Of a DNA stretch of 64,000 bases, positions 42,361 through 50,318 are shown in pieces (the first letter of the stretch is position 1; each line of letters begins with the position of its first letter). The notes below the pieces were generated by a model. It was not told where the DNA came from, searched no databases, and was given only the letters and a program-made list of their open reading frames with translations. A program made the translations under genes and the position numbers. This stretch comes from Kribbella caucasensis. GTDB taxonomy: Bacteria > Actinomycetota > Actinomycetes > Propionibacteriales > Kribbellaceae. The stretch spans positions 19,220-83,219 of the forward strand of contig NZ_SNWQ01000031.1 of assembly GCF_004361855.1 (NCBI RefSeq), read 5' to 3'.

Positions 42361-42900
42361 ATGGGGTACGACCTGGCGGAGCTGGGGTTGCGGCGTTGGC
42401 GGGTGGCTGATGCGTTGCGGCTGACCGCGGCCCACGCCGACCCGGAGATGGCGAACCAGGGTGGGATCCGGGACAAGGCGTCCGCGGTCGACTGGATCGG
42501 GCGGGTCGCGGATCTGGACAACGGACACGTGTACGCCGTCGCGGATGCCGAGGATCACCCGATCGGGTGCGTCGCGGTGACGAACATCGACCGCCACCAG
42601 GTCGGCTGGACGTGGTACTGGACGATCGCCGACGTCCGCGGTCACGGGGTCGCCCGGGACGCCGTGCGCGCGCTGGTGGACTGGGCCCATCACGACGCGG
42701 GTCTGTATCGGCTCGAGCTCGGCCATCGCATCAACAACTCGGCCTCGTGCGGCGTCGCCGGCAGCGCCGGATTCCTGTACGAGGGCCGCGAACGCGAACG
42801 CCTCGCCTACGACGGCACCCGGTACGACGTAGAACGCCACGCCCGCCTGGCCACAGACCCGCTAGAACACCCCCACCGCAAAGTCACGATCAGCCTCTAG
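42361..42900 (+). CDS. GNAT family N-acetyltransferase (RimJ/RimL type)
   Basis: 179 residues. A GGGGGAGG RBS precedes ATG 42361. RimJ-like acetyltransferase with WYWTIADVRGHGVARDAVRAL as acetyl-CoA loop and LGHRINNSASCGVAGSAGF as the typical late segment; C-terminal FLYEGRERER. Probably acetylates a small molecule or a protein N-terminus. Followed by a long inverted repeat. Confidence 0.85.
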   Translation: MGYDLAELGLRRWRVADALRLTAAHADPEMANQGGIRDKASAVDWIGRVADLDNGHVYAVADAEDHPIGCVAVTNIDRHQVGWTWYWTIADVRGHGVARDAVRALVDWAHHDAGLYRLELGHRINNSASCGVAGSAGFLYEGRERERLAYDGTRYDVERHARLATDPLEHPHRKVTISL

Positions 42901-42968
42901 CCCGGCGGCCGCCCACCACGAACCCCTCGAACACCACAGCGCAGCCGGGCTGTTGTCTGCCGGGACAG

Positions 42969-43125
42969 GCGTACCTCCACCACTCAGCAAGCGCGGCGGG
43001 GCGGACGGCCAGGCCATCACAATCGGCTGATGGCGCACTCTCCCACGCTCAGGACGGCCGGCCAGATCGCATTGTGATGGGCTGGCCGTCCGCCCCGGCT
43101 GGGTTAGTGAGTGGTGGGGGTACGC
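42969..43125. repeat. 55-bp imperfect inverted repeat (157-bp element)
   Basis: Arms 42969-43023 and 43071-43125 are complementary at 47 of 55 positions (shared GGGGCGGACGGCCAG and CCATCACAAT) around a 47-nt loop. It sits between a GNAT gene and a degraded VOC gene. A transcript across it would form a very stable hairpin. It encodes no protein that I can recognise. Confidence 0.85.
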
Positions 43126-43189
43126 AGGAAGACCGAGACCCGGCCGAAGCTCTCGCCACGACCCGCGCGGATTCCCCAGCGCGCGGCCT

Positions 43190-43572
43190 CTAACCCGGTG
43201 GTTGGAGGATGCAGAACTCGTTGGCGTCTGGGTCGGCGAGGATGTGCCAGGTCCAGCTGTGTTCCTTGATCGGTTCCTCGGTGAGGAGGGTGGCGCCGAG
43301 GGCGCGGACTCGCGTTACCTCGGCCGTCAGATCCGGCGTACGGAGGTCGAGGTGGAGGCGGTTCTTGCCCTGTTTCGCGTCGTCGACCCGCTGGAGCAGG
43401 ATCTCGATCCCGGCGCCGTCGGCGGGGACCAGGGCCAGGTAGCGGTCGCCGGTGGTCGGCGGGCGGACGTAGCCGAGAGCACCTGGGTCCAGAACTCGGC
43501 CGCGCGATCCAGGTCGGCGACGTCCACGACTACTACGAGTTCGCCACGCAGGTATGGCTGGGGTGTTCGCAC
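43190..43572 (-). pseudogene. VOC (glyoxalase/bleomycin resistance) family protein, frameshifted
   Basis: From GTG 43572 the frame reads a normal VOC N-terminus (YLRGELVVVVDVADLDRAAEFW). It then shifts at about 43476 within GTGCTCTCGGCTAC, where an extra CT/TC pair breaks the expected V-L-G-Y-V. The other frame continues correctly (GYVRPPTTGDRYLALVPAD ... WHILADPDANEFCILQPPG) to TAG at 43190-43192. Removing two bases restores a full-length protein of about 127 residues, so this is a recent pseudogene or a sequencing error. Confidence 0.75.
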
Positions 43573-43597
43573 CCCGGAGAGCCTAACGTTGATACCT

Positions 43598-43969
43598 ATG
43601 GGGAAACCGACGAAGGTGGAGTCGTTCGTCTCGGTCGTGGTCGGCGTCGGCGCGGGATTCGGGCTGCTCACGCTGACCCGGCGGGCGTGGGACACGTGCC
43701 GGGTGGAGGTCAACGACGTCGGCAACGGGCCGACCCTGTTCTTCGTCGGCCTGCCGGTCGCGCTGGTGGTCAACATCGTGCTGTTCAGCTTCGTGTTCCG
43801 GTTCTCCAAGGGGCAGGGCAAGTTCGTGATGCCGTTCATCACGGCGGCCATCGCCATCACGATCGCCGACCTGGCCCTGTTCTCCTTCGCCGGTACGCCC
43901 GCCGGCCTCCCTGCCAGCGTCTGCGCCGGCAACGTCCCGCCGTGGTGGCCGGAGTGGATCCCGACCTGA
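43598..43969 (+). CDS. Small membrane protein of unknown function
   Basis: 123 residues from ATG 43598. Three predicted transmembrane segments (about 10-27, 48-68, 80-100) separated by short loops; the C-terminus CAGNVPPWWPEWIPT is Trp/Pro-rich. No recognised domain. It starts 25 bp from the divergent VOC pseudogene. The long in-frame upstream stretch is antisense to that gene and is not considered coding. Confidence 0.65.
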   Translation: MGKPTKVESFVSVVVGVGAGFGLLTLTRRAWDTCRVEVNDVGNGPTLFFVGLPVALVVNIVLFSFVFRFSKGQGKFVMPFITAAIAITIADLALFSFAGTPAGLPASVCAGNVPPWWPEWIPT

Positions 43970-43972
43970 CCC

Positions 43973-44071
43973 TCAGCCCCCGTCGCTCCCCTGTACTTCG
44001 TCCGCGGTGCCGTCGCCGTCCGGCGGGGCGTAGCAGCGCGGGTCGTCGGCGCGAACCACCTCGAAAGTCAC
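43973..44071 (-). CDS. Possible 32-residue small protein
   Basis: GTG 44071 to TGA 43973 encodes MTFEVVRADDPRCYAPPDGD and 12 more acidic residues. It begins 3 nt after the DUF72 stop codon on the same strand and ends 3 nt from the convergent membrane protein gene, filling the gap exactly, which supports it being real. No homology recognised. Confidence 0.4.
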   Translation of the reverse strand: MTFEVVRADDPRCYAPPDGDGTADEVQGSDGG

Positions 44072-44074
44072 GCC

Positions 44075-44980
44075 TCATTCTGCCGAATCCGCGCCGACCG
44101 AAGCGACCCCGAGCCGAGCAGCCAGGGCCTCCGCATCGAAAGGCGCGCGGACTTTGACGTCATTGTCGAAGTAGGCAAAGACGTCACGCGCACGGCGACG
44201 AGCGGGCGGCGCAAGCGTATGACCGTCGGACGGCGTACGACCGGCCTGCCAGGCACGGATCTTCAACGCCCACCGGTCGAGTGATTTGTCGTCATATCCA
44301 CTGACGTACAGCTCCTCGGCACCGTGCAGCCGCACATAGACGAAGTCCGCGGTGACATCGTCCAGCATCGGCCACTTGCCAGCCGTATCCGCGCAGACCA
44401 GCGCGATGCCGTGCGCCCGGAGCAACTCGATGAACTCCACGCGCTCGAAGGACTTGTGCCGTACTTCGAGCGCGTGGCGGAGCGGGATGTCCACCGCACA
44501 AGTGGTCAGACTCCGTCCCTCCATCCGATCCTCGTGCGTACCGGCCAGCTCCGCCGCCTCACTCGTTGTCCGTGGCAACTTCTCGAAGAACGCGGCGAGC
44601 CGGTCGGCGTCGTACCCGAGTGTCGGCGGCAACTGCCACAGCACCGGGCCGAACTTGTCCGCGAGCGCGAGCACCCCGGAGGCGAAGAAGTTCGCCAGCG
44701 GTCCGTCCACGTCGGCCAGCTTCTTCAGGTGCGTGACGAACCGCGGCCCCTTGACCGAGAAGACGAACCCGTCCGGTGTCTCGTCGTACCAGCGCTGGTA
44801 CGACGAGGGCCGTTGCAGCGCGTAGAACGAGCCGTTCAGCTCGATCGAGTTGAGCCGGCGGGACGCGTACTCCAGCTCGGCCCGCTGCGGCAGACCGTCG
44901 GGGTAGTACACCTTCCGCCACGGCGGGTACCGCCAGCCGGAGATGCCGACCCGGTACGGAGTCGCCGCCCAGCCGCTCAT
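44075..44980 (-). CDS. DUF72 domain protein
   Basis: 301 residues, TIM-barrel DUF72 family. It starts with the family-typical VGISGWRYPPWRKVYYPDGL and contains SIELNGSFYALQRPSSYQRW, FVFSVKGPRFVTHLKKL, LWQLPPTLGYD, ADTAGKWPMLDD and VYVRLHGAEELYVSGY. DUF72 proteins are widespread and structurally related to xylose isomerase-like barrels, but the biochemical role is unknown. Cytoplasmic. Confidence 0.88.
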   Translation of the reverse strand: MSGWAATPYRVGISGWRYPPWRKVYYPDGLPQRAELEYASRRLNSIELNGSFYALQRPSSYQRWYDETPDGFVFSVKGPRFVTHLKKLADVDGPLANFFASGVLALADKFGPVLWQLPPTLGYDADRLAAFFEKLPRTTSEAAELAGTHEDRMEGRSLTTCAVDIPLRHALEVRHKSFERVEFIELLRAHGIALVCADTAGKWPMLDDVTADFVYVRLHGAEELYVSGYDDKSLDRWALKIRAWQAGRTPSDGHTLAPPARRRARDVFAYFDNDVKVRAPFDAEALAARLGVASVGADSAE

Positions 44981-45057
44981 GTCCTGCCGACCTCGATTCC
45001 TTTTCCGCAGCGCCGGAGTCGGTATCGCCGACCCCAGACTCTCAGGGAAAGGCCATC

Positions 45058-45996
45058 ATGACCCTCTTCAGCGTCTTTCTGCCGACCGGTTTCGGCCAGG
45101 AGTTCGCCGGCCTCGACCCGGCCACGGCGTACCGGCGGCTCACCGACGTCGCGCAGGCCGCGGACGATCTCGGCTTCCACGCCGTCTACGTGCCGGACCA
45201 CCTGCACACCATCCCGCCCTCGCCGGCTCCGCTGTTCGAGGCGTGGTCGGTGATCACCGCGCTCGCCCGCGACACCCGGCGTATCCGCCTCGGCCAGCTG
45301 GTCACCTCGAACAGTTACCGCAACCCGGCCCTGCAGGCAAAGATCGCGTCCACGGTCGATGTCATCAGCAACGGCCGGCTCACGTTCGGGATCGGCTCGG
45401 GCTGGTACGGGTCGGACTACCGCGGCTACGGCTACGAATTCGGTACGGCGGGCGACCGGTTGCGCAGATTGGACGAAGCGGTCCAGGTGATCCGGGCCTT
45501 CTGGACCGAGGAGTCCGTCGACTTCTCAGGCAGCTATTACCGGGCCGCCGGAGGGATCAACCAGCCGAAGGGGATCCAGCGGCCGCACATCCCGTTGCTG
45601 GTCGCCGGAGGCGGTGAGAAGGTGACGCTCCGGATCGTGGCGAAGTACGCCGATGCCTGCAACATCATCGACTCGCCCGCGGTGCTGGAACACAAGTTCG
45701 ACGTCCTGCGGAAGCATTGTGTGGACGTGGGCCGCGAGTACGACGAGATCCACCGGACCGCGACGACGGCGTACATCCCGGGCACGACCGACGAGGAGGC
45801 GCGCGCGAAGGTCCCGCCGGGAGCCGAGTTCGCGTATCCCGGGGATCTCGCGTCGTACGGGTTGATCGGGACGACCGAGACGGTGCACACGCGGATCGCG
45901 GCGTACGCGGCGGCCGGAGTACAGGAGCTGGTGGTCGGTTTCGCGAACCCGCTGGATGTGGAGGAGTTGCGCGGGTTTGCCGCTGAGTACGTGTGA
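45058..45996 (+). CDS. LLM class F420-dependent oxidoreductase
   Basis: 312 residues, luciferase-like barrel. LGFHAVYVPDHLHTIPP, IRLGQLVTSNSYRNPALQAKIASTVD and NGRLTFGIGSGWYGSDYRGY are typical of the F420-binding branch (TIGR03560-like). Substrate unknown. The Fgd gene, which regenerates reduced F420, is convergent immediately downstream across a shared terminator. Confidence 0.87.
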   Translation: MTLFSVFLPTGFGQEFAGLDPATAYRRLTDVAQAADDLGFHAVYVPDHLHTIPPSPAPLFEAWSVITALARDTRRIRLGQLVTSNSYRNPALQAKIASTVDVISNGRLTFGIGSGWYGSDYRGYGYEFGTAGDRLRRLDEAVQVIRAFWTEESVDFSGSYYRAAGGINQPKGIQRPHIPLLVAGGGEKVTLRIVAKYADACNIIDSPAVLEHKFDVLRKHCVDVGREYDEIHRTATTAYIPGTTDEEARAKVPPGAEFAYPGDLASYGLIGTTETVHTRIAAYAAAGVQELVVGFANPLDVEELRGFAAEYV

Positions 45997-46024
45997 AAAG
46001 GGGGGCGCGTGCGCCCCCTTCTTC
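45996..46024. terminator. Bidirectional terminator hairpin
   Basis: AAAAGGGGGGCGC-GT-GCGCCCCCTTCTT between two convergent genes. GC-rich stem flanked by A-run on one side and T-rich sequence on the other, so it can terminate in both directions. Confidence 0.8.
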
Positions 46025-47027
46025 AGCCCAGTTTGCGGAGCAGCGGGACGACGTCGGTGGTGAACTGGGTGAGGAACCGCTCCTGATCATGGCCCGGGCC
46101 GTGGACGACGAAGTGGTTGAAACCGGCGTCCAGATAGGGCTGGAACTGCTTCACCACCTCTTTGGGGTCGGAGGCAACGATCCAGCGCTTCGCCACCTGC
46201 TCGATCGGCAACTCGTCGGCAAGTCGCTCCATCTCGACCGCGCTGTCGACGCTGTGCTTCTGCTCGGGGCTGAGCGACAACGGCGCCCAGAACCGGGTGT
46301 TCTCCAGCGCCTGCTCCGGGTCCCGGTCGTACGACACCTTGACCTCGAGCATCCGGTCGACGTCCTCGAACTGCTTGCCGGCCTTCTCCGCGCCCTCCCG
46401 GACTGCGGGCATCAGCTTCTCGGTGTAGAGGTCCATCCCCTTGCCCGACGTGGCGATGAACCCGTCCCCGGCCCGGCCGGCGTACTTCGCGACCAGCGGT
46501 CCACCGGCGGCAACGTAGATCTTCAGCGGCGTCTCGGGGCGGTCGTAGATCGAGGCGCCGACCGTCTTGTAGAACGGCCCGTCGGAGCTGACCTCGTCCT
46601 TGGTCCACAGGTTGCGGATCAGGTCGACAGCCTCCCGCAACCGGGCGAACCGCTCCTTGAACTCGGGCCACTCCATCCCGGACACGGCGATCTCGTTCAG
46701 CGCCTCACCGGTACCGACGCCGAGCATGATGCGGCCCGGGTACAGCTCACCCATGGTCGCGAACGCCTGCGCGATCACCGCCGGGTTGTACCGGAACGTC
46801 GGGGTGAGGACCGAGGTACCGATCAGCACCCGGTTCGTCCGCTCCCCCACGGCCGCCATCCAGGCCAACGCGAACGGAGCGTGACCGCCCTCGTGCCGCC
46901 AGGGCAGGAAGTGGTCCGACACGGTCACGCTGTCCAGCCCGAGTTCCTCGGCGCGGACGGCGTACTCGACCAGCTCCCGCGGCCCGAACTGCTCCGCCGA
47001 CGCCTTGTACCCGATGCGAATGCTCAC
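46023..47027 (-). CDS. fgd: F420-dependent glucose-6-phosphate dehydrogenase
   Basis: 334 residues from GTG 47027 with GGAGGAG 6 nt upstream; a GTG 15 nt earlier would contain that RBS. Near-continuous similarity to mycobacterial FGD1: LGYKASAEQF-type start (IGYKASAEQFGPREL), VSDHFLPWRHEGGHAP, TSVLTPTFRYNPAVIAQAFA, GVGTGEALNE, AGRAGDGFIATSGKG and HGPGHDQ end. Oxidises glucose 6-phosphate to 6-phosphogluconolactone while reducing F420, the cell's main F420H2 source. Length close to the 336 residues of FGD1. Confidence 0.95.
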   Translation of the reverse strand: MSIRIGYKASAEQFGPRELVEYAVRAEELGLDSVTVSDHFLPWRHEGGHAPFALAWMAAVGERTNRVLIGTSVLTPTFRYNPAVIAQAFATMGELYPGRIMLGVGTGEALNEIAVSGMEWPEFKERFARLREAVDLIRNLWTKDEVSSDGPFYKTVGASIYDRPETPLKIYVAAGGPLVAKYAGRAGDGFIATSGKGMDLYTEKLMPAVREGAEKAGKQFEDVDRMLEVKVSYDRDPEQALENTRFWAPLSLSPEQKHSVDSAVEMERLADELPIEQVAKRWIVASDPKEVVKQFQPYLDAGFNHFVVHGPGHDQERFLTQFTTDVVPLLRKLG

Positions 47028-47110
47028 CCTCTGCTCCTCCACCTGTCGGTCCGTACTCCGGGGACAACCAGATCACCCGCCTGGTTATGCCACCGTACTG
47101 CGGTCCTATG

Positions 47111-47214
47111 CCGTGCATTTCGACAGGAGGTAGTCCCTTCGTTGGCGGCTGGCTCCGCTTACGCACGCTCGCCCACGGCGTCTGCGGGGCACTACCTCCC
47201 GTCGAAATGTACGG
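47111..47214. repeat. 104-bp element bounded by 24-bp inverted repeats
   Basis: CATTTCGACAGGAGGTAGT (47116-47134) and ACTACCTCCCGTCGAAATG (47191-47209) are complementary with one mismatch. Flanks CCGT.../...ACGG extend the arms to 24 bp (47111-47134, 47191-47214). The 56-bp centre has no gene. It lies between the divergent fgd and carbon-nitrogen hydrolase genes. It resembles a miniature inverted-repeat element or a long hairpin leader. Confidence 0.8.
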
Positions 47215-47408
47215 TGTGTCGGGGTTTGACCGGGCCGGGTGGGGTGGGTGAGCATAGAGCCCGCGTGGCCTACGCCGAACCTCCGTTGATCGCCCCCAGC
47301 GCGGTCATCCCAGGAGGCAAAGGGACTTCTCGTCTCAGGTCAGCTGTCGAGGTCCACCGTCTCGGACGTGTGTCGCTGGGGGGCTCGGTCCGGGATACGG
47401 GAGGCCGA

Positions 47409-48401
47409 ATGACAGCCAACAGGAACTTCAAGCGCCGGGTCCGCGCTCGCGCGGCGAAGACCGGTGAGTCCTACACAACTGCCCTTCGGCACTTCCGTCC
47501 TCATCCGACTGGAGACGAGATGCCGAAGACCCTGAGGTTGGCCGTAGCGCAGACCACCTACACCGAAGACCCCCGGGACCCCGCGTTGCTGCGGTCGAGC
47601 GGGACCGAGATCCGCCGGCTGATGCGGGACGCCCGCGCCGCCGACGCCCGGATTGTGCACTTCACCGAAGGCGCGACCAGTTTCCCCAGCAAGTACGTGA
47701 TGTCCGAGGACGGGCCGGAGGAGGTCGGGAACGCCGACTGGAGCCGGTTCGCCTGGGAGGTGCTGACCGACGAGCTGGCCGAGATCGCCGGACTCGCACG
47801 TGAGCTCGGTTTGTGGACCGTGCTCGGATCGACGCACCGGCTGACGCCCCCGATGCGGCCGCACAACAGCCTGTACGTGATCTCCGATCGCGGGCAGGTC
47901 GCGACCCGGTACGACGAACGAACGCTGTCGTCCACGAAGATCACCTACATGTACACGCCGGGGACCGCGCCGGTGACGTTCGAGGTGGACGGATTCCGCT
48001 TCGGGTGCGCGCTCGGGATGGACGTGCACATGCCCGAGTTGTTCAGCGAGTACGAGGGGCTCGACGTCGACTGCGTGCTGATGTCGACCACGGGCGGGGT
48101 GCCGCACAGCAGCGAGGAAGCCACCGAGGCTCAGGGGCATGCCGCGGTGAACCACATCTGGCTGAGCTTCGCCGTACCGGCCGAGCACAGCCTGGTCACG
48201 CCGTCCGGGGTCGTCGGGCCGGATGGCGCCTGGCTTGCCCAATGTCCCGGTGACGGGAGGCCCGCGCTCGTTGTCGCCGAACTGGATCAGGCGGCACTGA
48301 GCACGATCGCCCGCACCTGGCGACGTGAAACCCGGCGCGCCCTGCCGGACCGCCCGACGACATTGTCCGACGCACGAAGCACGACCCGCACCGGCTTCTA
48401 A
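47409..48401 (+). CDS. Carbon-nitrogen hydrolase family protein, catalytic Cys missing
   Basis: 330 residues from ATG 47409. A basic N-terminal leader of about 37 residues (MTANRNFKRRVRARAAKTGE, TTALRHF) precedes the nitrilase fold. The triad Glu (E87, HFTEGATS) and Lys (K177, SSTKITYMY) are present. The canonical nucleophile position before Y/M-D is Gly (FGCALGMDVHMPEL: G203), with the only nearby Cys three residues earlier (C200). It may therefore be inactive or use a shifted nucleophile. Cytoplasmic. Substrate unknown. Confidence 0.8.
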   Translation: MTANRNFKRRVRARAAKTGESYTTALRHFRPHPTGDEMPKTLRLAVAQTTYTEDPRDPALLRSSGTEIRRLMRDARAADARIVHFTEGATSFPSKYVMSEDGPEEVGNADWSRFAWEVLTDELAEIAGLARELGLWTVLGSTHRLTPPMRPHNSLYVISDRGQVATRYDERTLSSTKITYMYTPGTAPVTFEVDGFRFGCALGMDVHMPELFSEYEGLDVDCVLMSTTGGVPHSSEEATEAQGHAAVNHIWLSFAVPAEHSLVTPSGVVGPDGAWLAQCPGDGRPALVVAELDQAALSTIARTWRRETRRALPDRPTTLSDARSTTRTGF

Positions 48402-48441
48402 CGCCCAGACCAGCACGCCGGCCAGCTTGTTGGCGGAGACC

Positions 48442-48472
48442 GGTTGCCGGGGAGCCCTTGTCCCCGGCAACC
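48442..48472. terminator. Terminator-like hairpin
   Basis: Perfect 12-bp arms GGTTGCCGGGGA (48442-48453) and TCCCCGGCAACC (48461-48472) with a 7-nt loop, 41 nt after the carbon-nitrogen hydrolase stop. Confidence 0.7.
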
Positions 48473-48643
48473 ACCTCTGCGGGACCGTTGCAAGTGACCT
48501 AAGGCTCGATGAACACTGCACCGACACGCAGGCCGACCCCTTGTCCTGGCCGCTGTTCTTCCGATAGGACAGATGAGGGCCATCGGTCCTACCGGCTGTC
48601 TCGCCCACGGCCGGTCCATGGGGGAACAACACTCGGAGGCACC

Positions 48644-49090
48644 ATGACAACGTCATACGGTGAGGGCGAGTCGAACGAGAGTTCGTTCGGCAACGAAAGC
48701 AGCGGTTTCGGCCAGGAGAGCAGCGGCGGCGGGTACGACGCCGGTTCCGCGGACTCCGGTGACAGCGGTTCGGAGTACGGCGACTCGGGCAACTCCGGCG
48801 ACTCGGAGAGCTCCGGCGGGGACTCCGGCCAGAGCGAGTACGGCTCGGGTGACTCCGGCCAAGGTGAATCCCGGCAGGGCGAGTACGGCCAGGGTGATTC
48901 CGGTCAAAGTGATTCCGGCCAGAGCGAGTACGGGCAGCGCGACTCCGGCTCCGAGGGCTCCTCGGACTTCGGCAGCTCCGAGGGCTCCGGCTCCGACAGC
49001 GGCTTCGGCGGCGAGTCCGGGCGCGGATCCGAGGGCGGCGACAGCGAGTTCAGCGGGGGTTCCCGCGACTCCGACGGCGGCTACCAGTGA
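48644..49090 (+). CDS. Disordered Ser/Gly/Glu/Asp-rich repeat protein
   Basis: 148 residues from ATG 48644 (CGGAGG upstream). Composed almost only of S, G, D, E, Q and Y, with imperfect repeats of the form S-G-Q-S-E-Y-G-x-x-D-S-G-Q in the middle third. No hydrophobic core, signal peptide or Cys. Strongly acidic and predicted fully disordered. It is followed 125 bp later by a small acidic/basic helical protein gene. Function unknown; stress-related hydrophilin-like proteins have similar composition. The repetitive sequence could also be prone to length variation. Confidence 0.65.
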   Translation: MTTSYGEGESNESSFGNESSGFGQESSGGGYDAGSADSGDSGSEYGDSGNSGDSESSGGDSGQSEYGSGDSGQGESRQGEYGQGDSGQSDSGQSEYGQRDSGSEGSSDFGSSEGSGSDSGFGGESGRGSEGGDSEFSGGSRDSDGGYQ

Positions 49091-49214
49091 CATCGGCTCA
49101 CCGAGCCGCGTAGTACCGCACCCACGACAACAACGGCGCCTCGGCGCCGACCCACCTCGGCAGCCCGCGCAGAGTCCTGCTCCGGCCTGCTGACAACACG
49201 AAGGGGACCCCATC

Positions 49215-49454
49215 ATGGGCATGTTCGACAACCTCAAGGACGCGGCCGAAGGCCTGAAGGACAAGGCCGCGGGCCTGGTTGACGGCCACGGCGACAAGGT
49301 CGGCGAGGGCCTGGACAAGGCCGGCGACTTCGTCGACGAGAAGACCGGCGGCCAGTACGGCGACAAGATCGACCAGGGCGTCGACACCGCCAAGGACCAG
49401 CTGGACGGCCTCGACGGCCAGGACGACGACATCTCCGGCGATCAGCCCAGCTGA
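49215..49454 (+). CDS. MT0933-like antitoxin family small protein
   Basis: 79 residues: MGMFDNLKDAAEGLKDKAAG, then GDKVGEGLDKAGDFVDEKTGG and YGDKIDQGVDTAKDQLDG. This is the heptad-like K/D/A/G pattern of the Rv0909/MT0933 antitoxin family (PF14013). In Mycobacterium the partner toxin gene is adjacent; none is visible here, so a toxin-independent role such as a stress-associated helical protein is likely. Ends before a strong terminator. Confidence 0.75.
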   Translation: MGMFDNLKDAAEGLKDKAAGLVDGHGDKVGEGLDKAGDFVDEKTGGQYGDKIDQGVDTAKDQLDGLDGQDDDISGDQPS

Positions 49455-49466
49455 GCCCACCCCGCC

Positions 49467-49502
49467 GAAGCGGCCGCGCGACCCACGTCCCGCGGCCGCT
49501 TC
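49467..49502. terminator. Bidirectional terminator hairpin
   Basis: Perfect 12-bp arms GAAGCGGCCGCG (49467-49478) and CGCGGCCGCTTC (49491-49502) between the convergent MT0933-like and ABC permease genes. Confidence 0.8.
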
Positions 49503-49508
49503 GCCGTT

Positions 49509-50318
49509 TCAGGAGTCGCGGAGGCGGAACGCTAGCGCGCCGGCCAGGATCGAGCCGACGGCGTACAGGGCCAGGACGCCCAGCCCGCGCCACGGCGAGA
49601 TCGACAGTTCGTCGAGCCGCAGGGTGGCCTGTACGGACATTCCAGCGGACGTCGGCGACAACTGTTCGATCCACTCCTTCCAGCGCGGGTTGGTGACGGC
49701 GATCGTGATGATCGGCGCCAGGTAGAAGAGTCCGAGCACGAGTGTCACCGTGCCACCCGTATGCCGGACGGCGAACCCGATGCCGAGGGCAACGAGGGCC
49801 ACCAGACCCAGGTACAGCACCGTGCCGCCATACGCCCGCAGCGTCGACCCGTCGCCCAGCGAGAGCGGCCGGTATCCCTCGGCCGCCGTGAACCCATTGC
49901 GCGCAAGGAGTTCCCGGCCCGCCACCAGCGACCCGAGGACACTGAAGACGGAGGCCAACAGCACCACCGACGCAAGCACGGCGGCCTTTGCGGCAACGAC
50001 GGTCAAACGGCGCGGGCAGGCCGTCAGCGTCGAGCGGATCATGCCCGCGTCGTACTCCGAAGTCACGGCGAGCACCGCTAGCACGACCACGGCAGCCTGA
50101 CCGACGTACACCCCGGACAGGCTGAGCTTGGTCAGGTCGAAGTCGCAGGACGGGTCCGAGCGGTCGCAGCCCGGCGGTGTGAGGTCCCAGGCGACCAGCG
50201 CACCGACCGCCGTCGTCAGCACCACGACCATGAGCAGCGTCCACCCCGTGCTCGATACCGTGCGCAGCTTCGTCCACTCGGCCCGGAACGCTCTTCCGGC
50301 GGGCAGCAGGTTCGGCAT
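49509..50318 (-). CDS. ABC-2 type transporter permease
   Basis: 269 residues from ATG 50318, which overlaps the stop of the upstream permease (ATGA). Starts with the typical cytoplasmic segment FRAEWTKLRTVSSTGWTLL; six predicted transmembrane helices, including VTSEYDAGMIRSTLTACPRR between helices two and three. It is the shorter of two half-permeases served by the ATPase encoded at 51727. Confidence 0.85.
   Translation of the reverse strand: MPNLLPAGRAFRAEWTKLRTVSSTGWTLLMVVVLTTAVGALVAWDLTPPGCDRSDPSCDFDLTKLSLSGVYVGQAAVVVLAVLAVTSEYDAGMIRSTLTACPRRLTVVAAKAAVLASVVLLASVFSVLGSLVAGRELLARNGFTAAEGYRPLSLGDGSTLRAYGGTVLYLGLVALVALGIGFAVRHTGGTVTLVLGLFYLAPIITIAVTNPRWKEWIEQLSPTSAGMSVQATLRLDELSISPWRGLGVLALYAVGSILAGALAFRLRDS

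Noticed and set aside
42901..43189. CRISPR-like repeat
   Set aside because: The repeated unit is a single inverted pair, not a series of direct repeats with spacers.
49215..49454. Complete toxin-antitoxin system at the MT0933-like gene
   Set aside because: No START/SRPBCC-type or other toxin gene lies next to it; the neighbours are a disordered protein and an ABC exporter.
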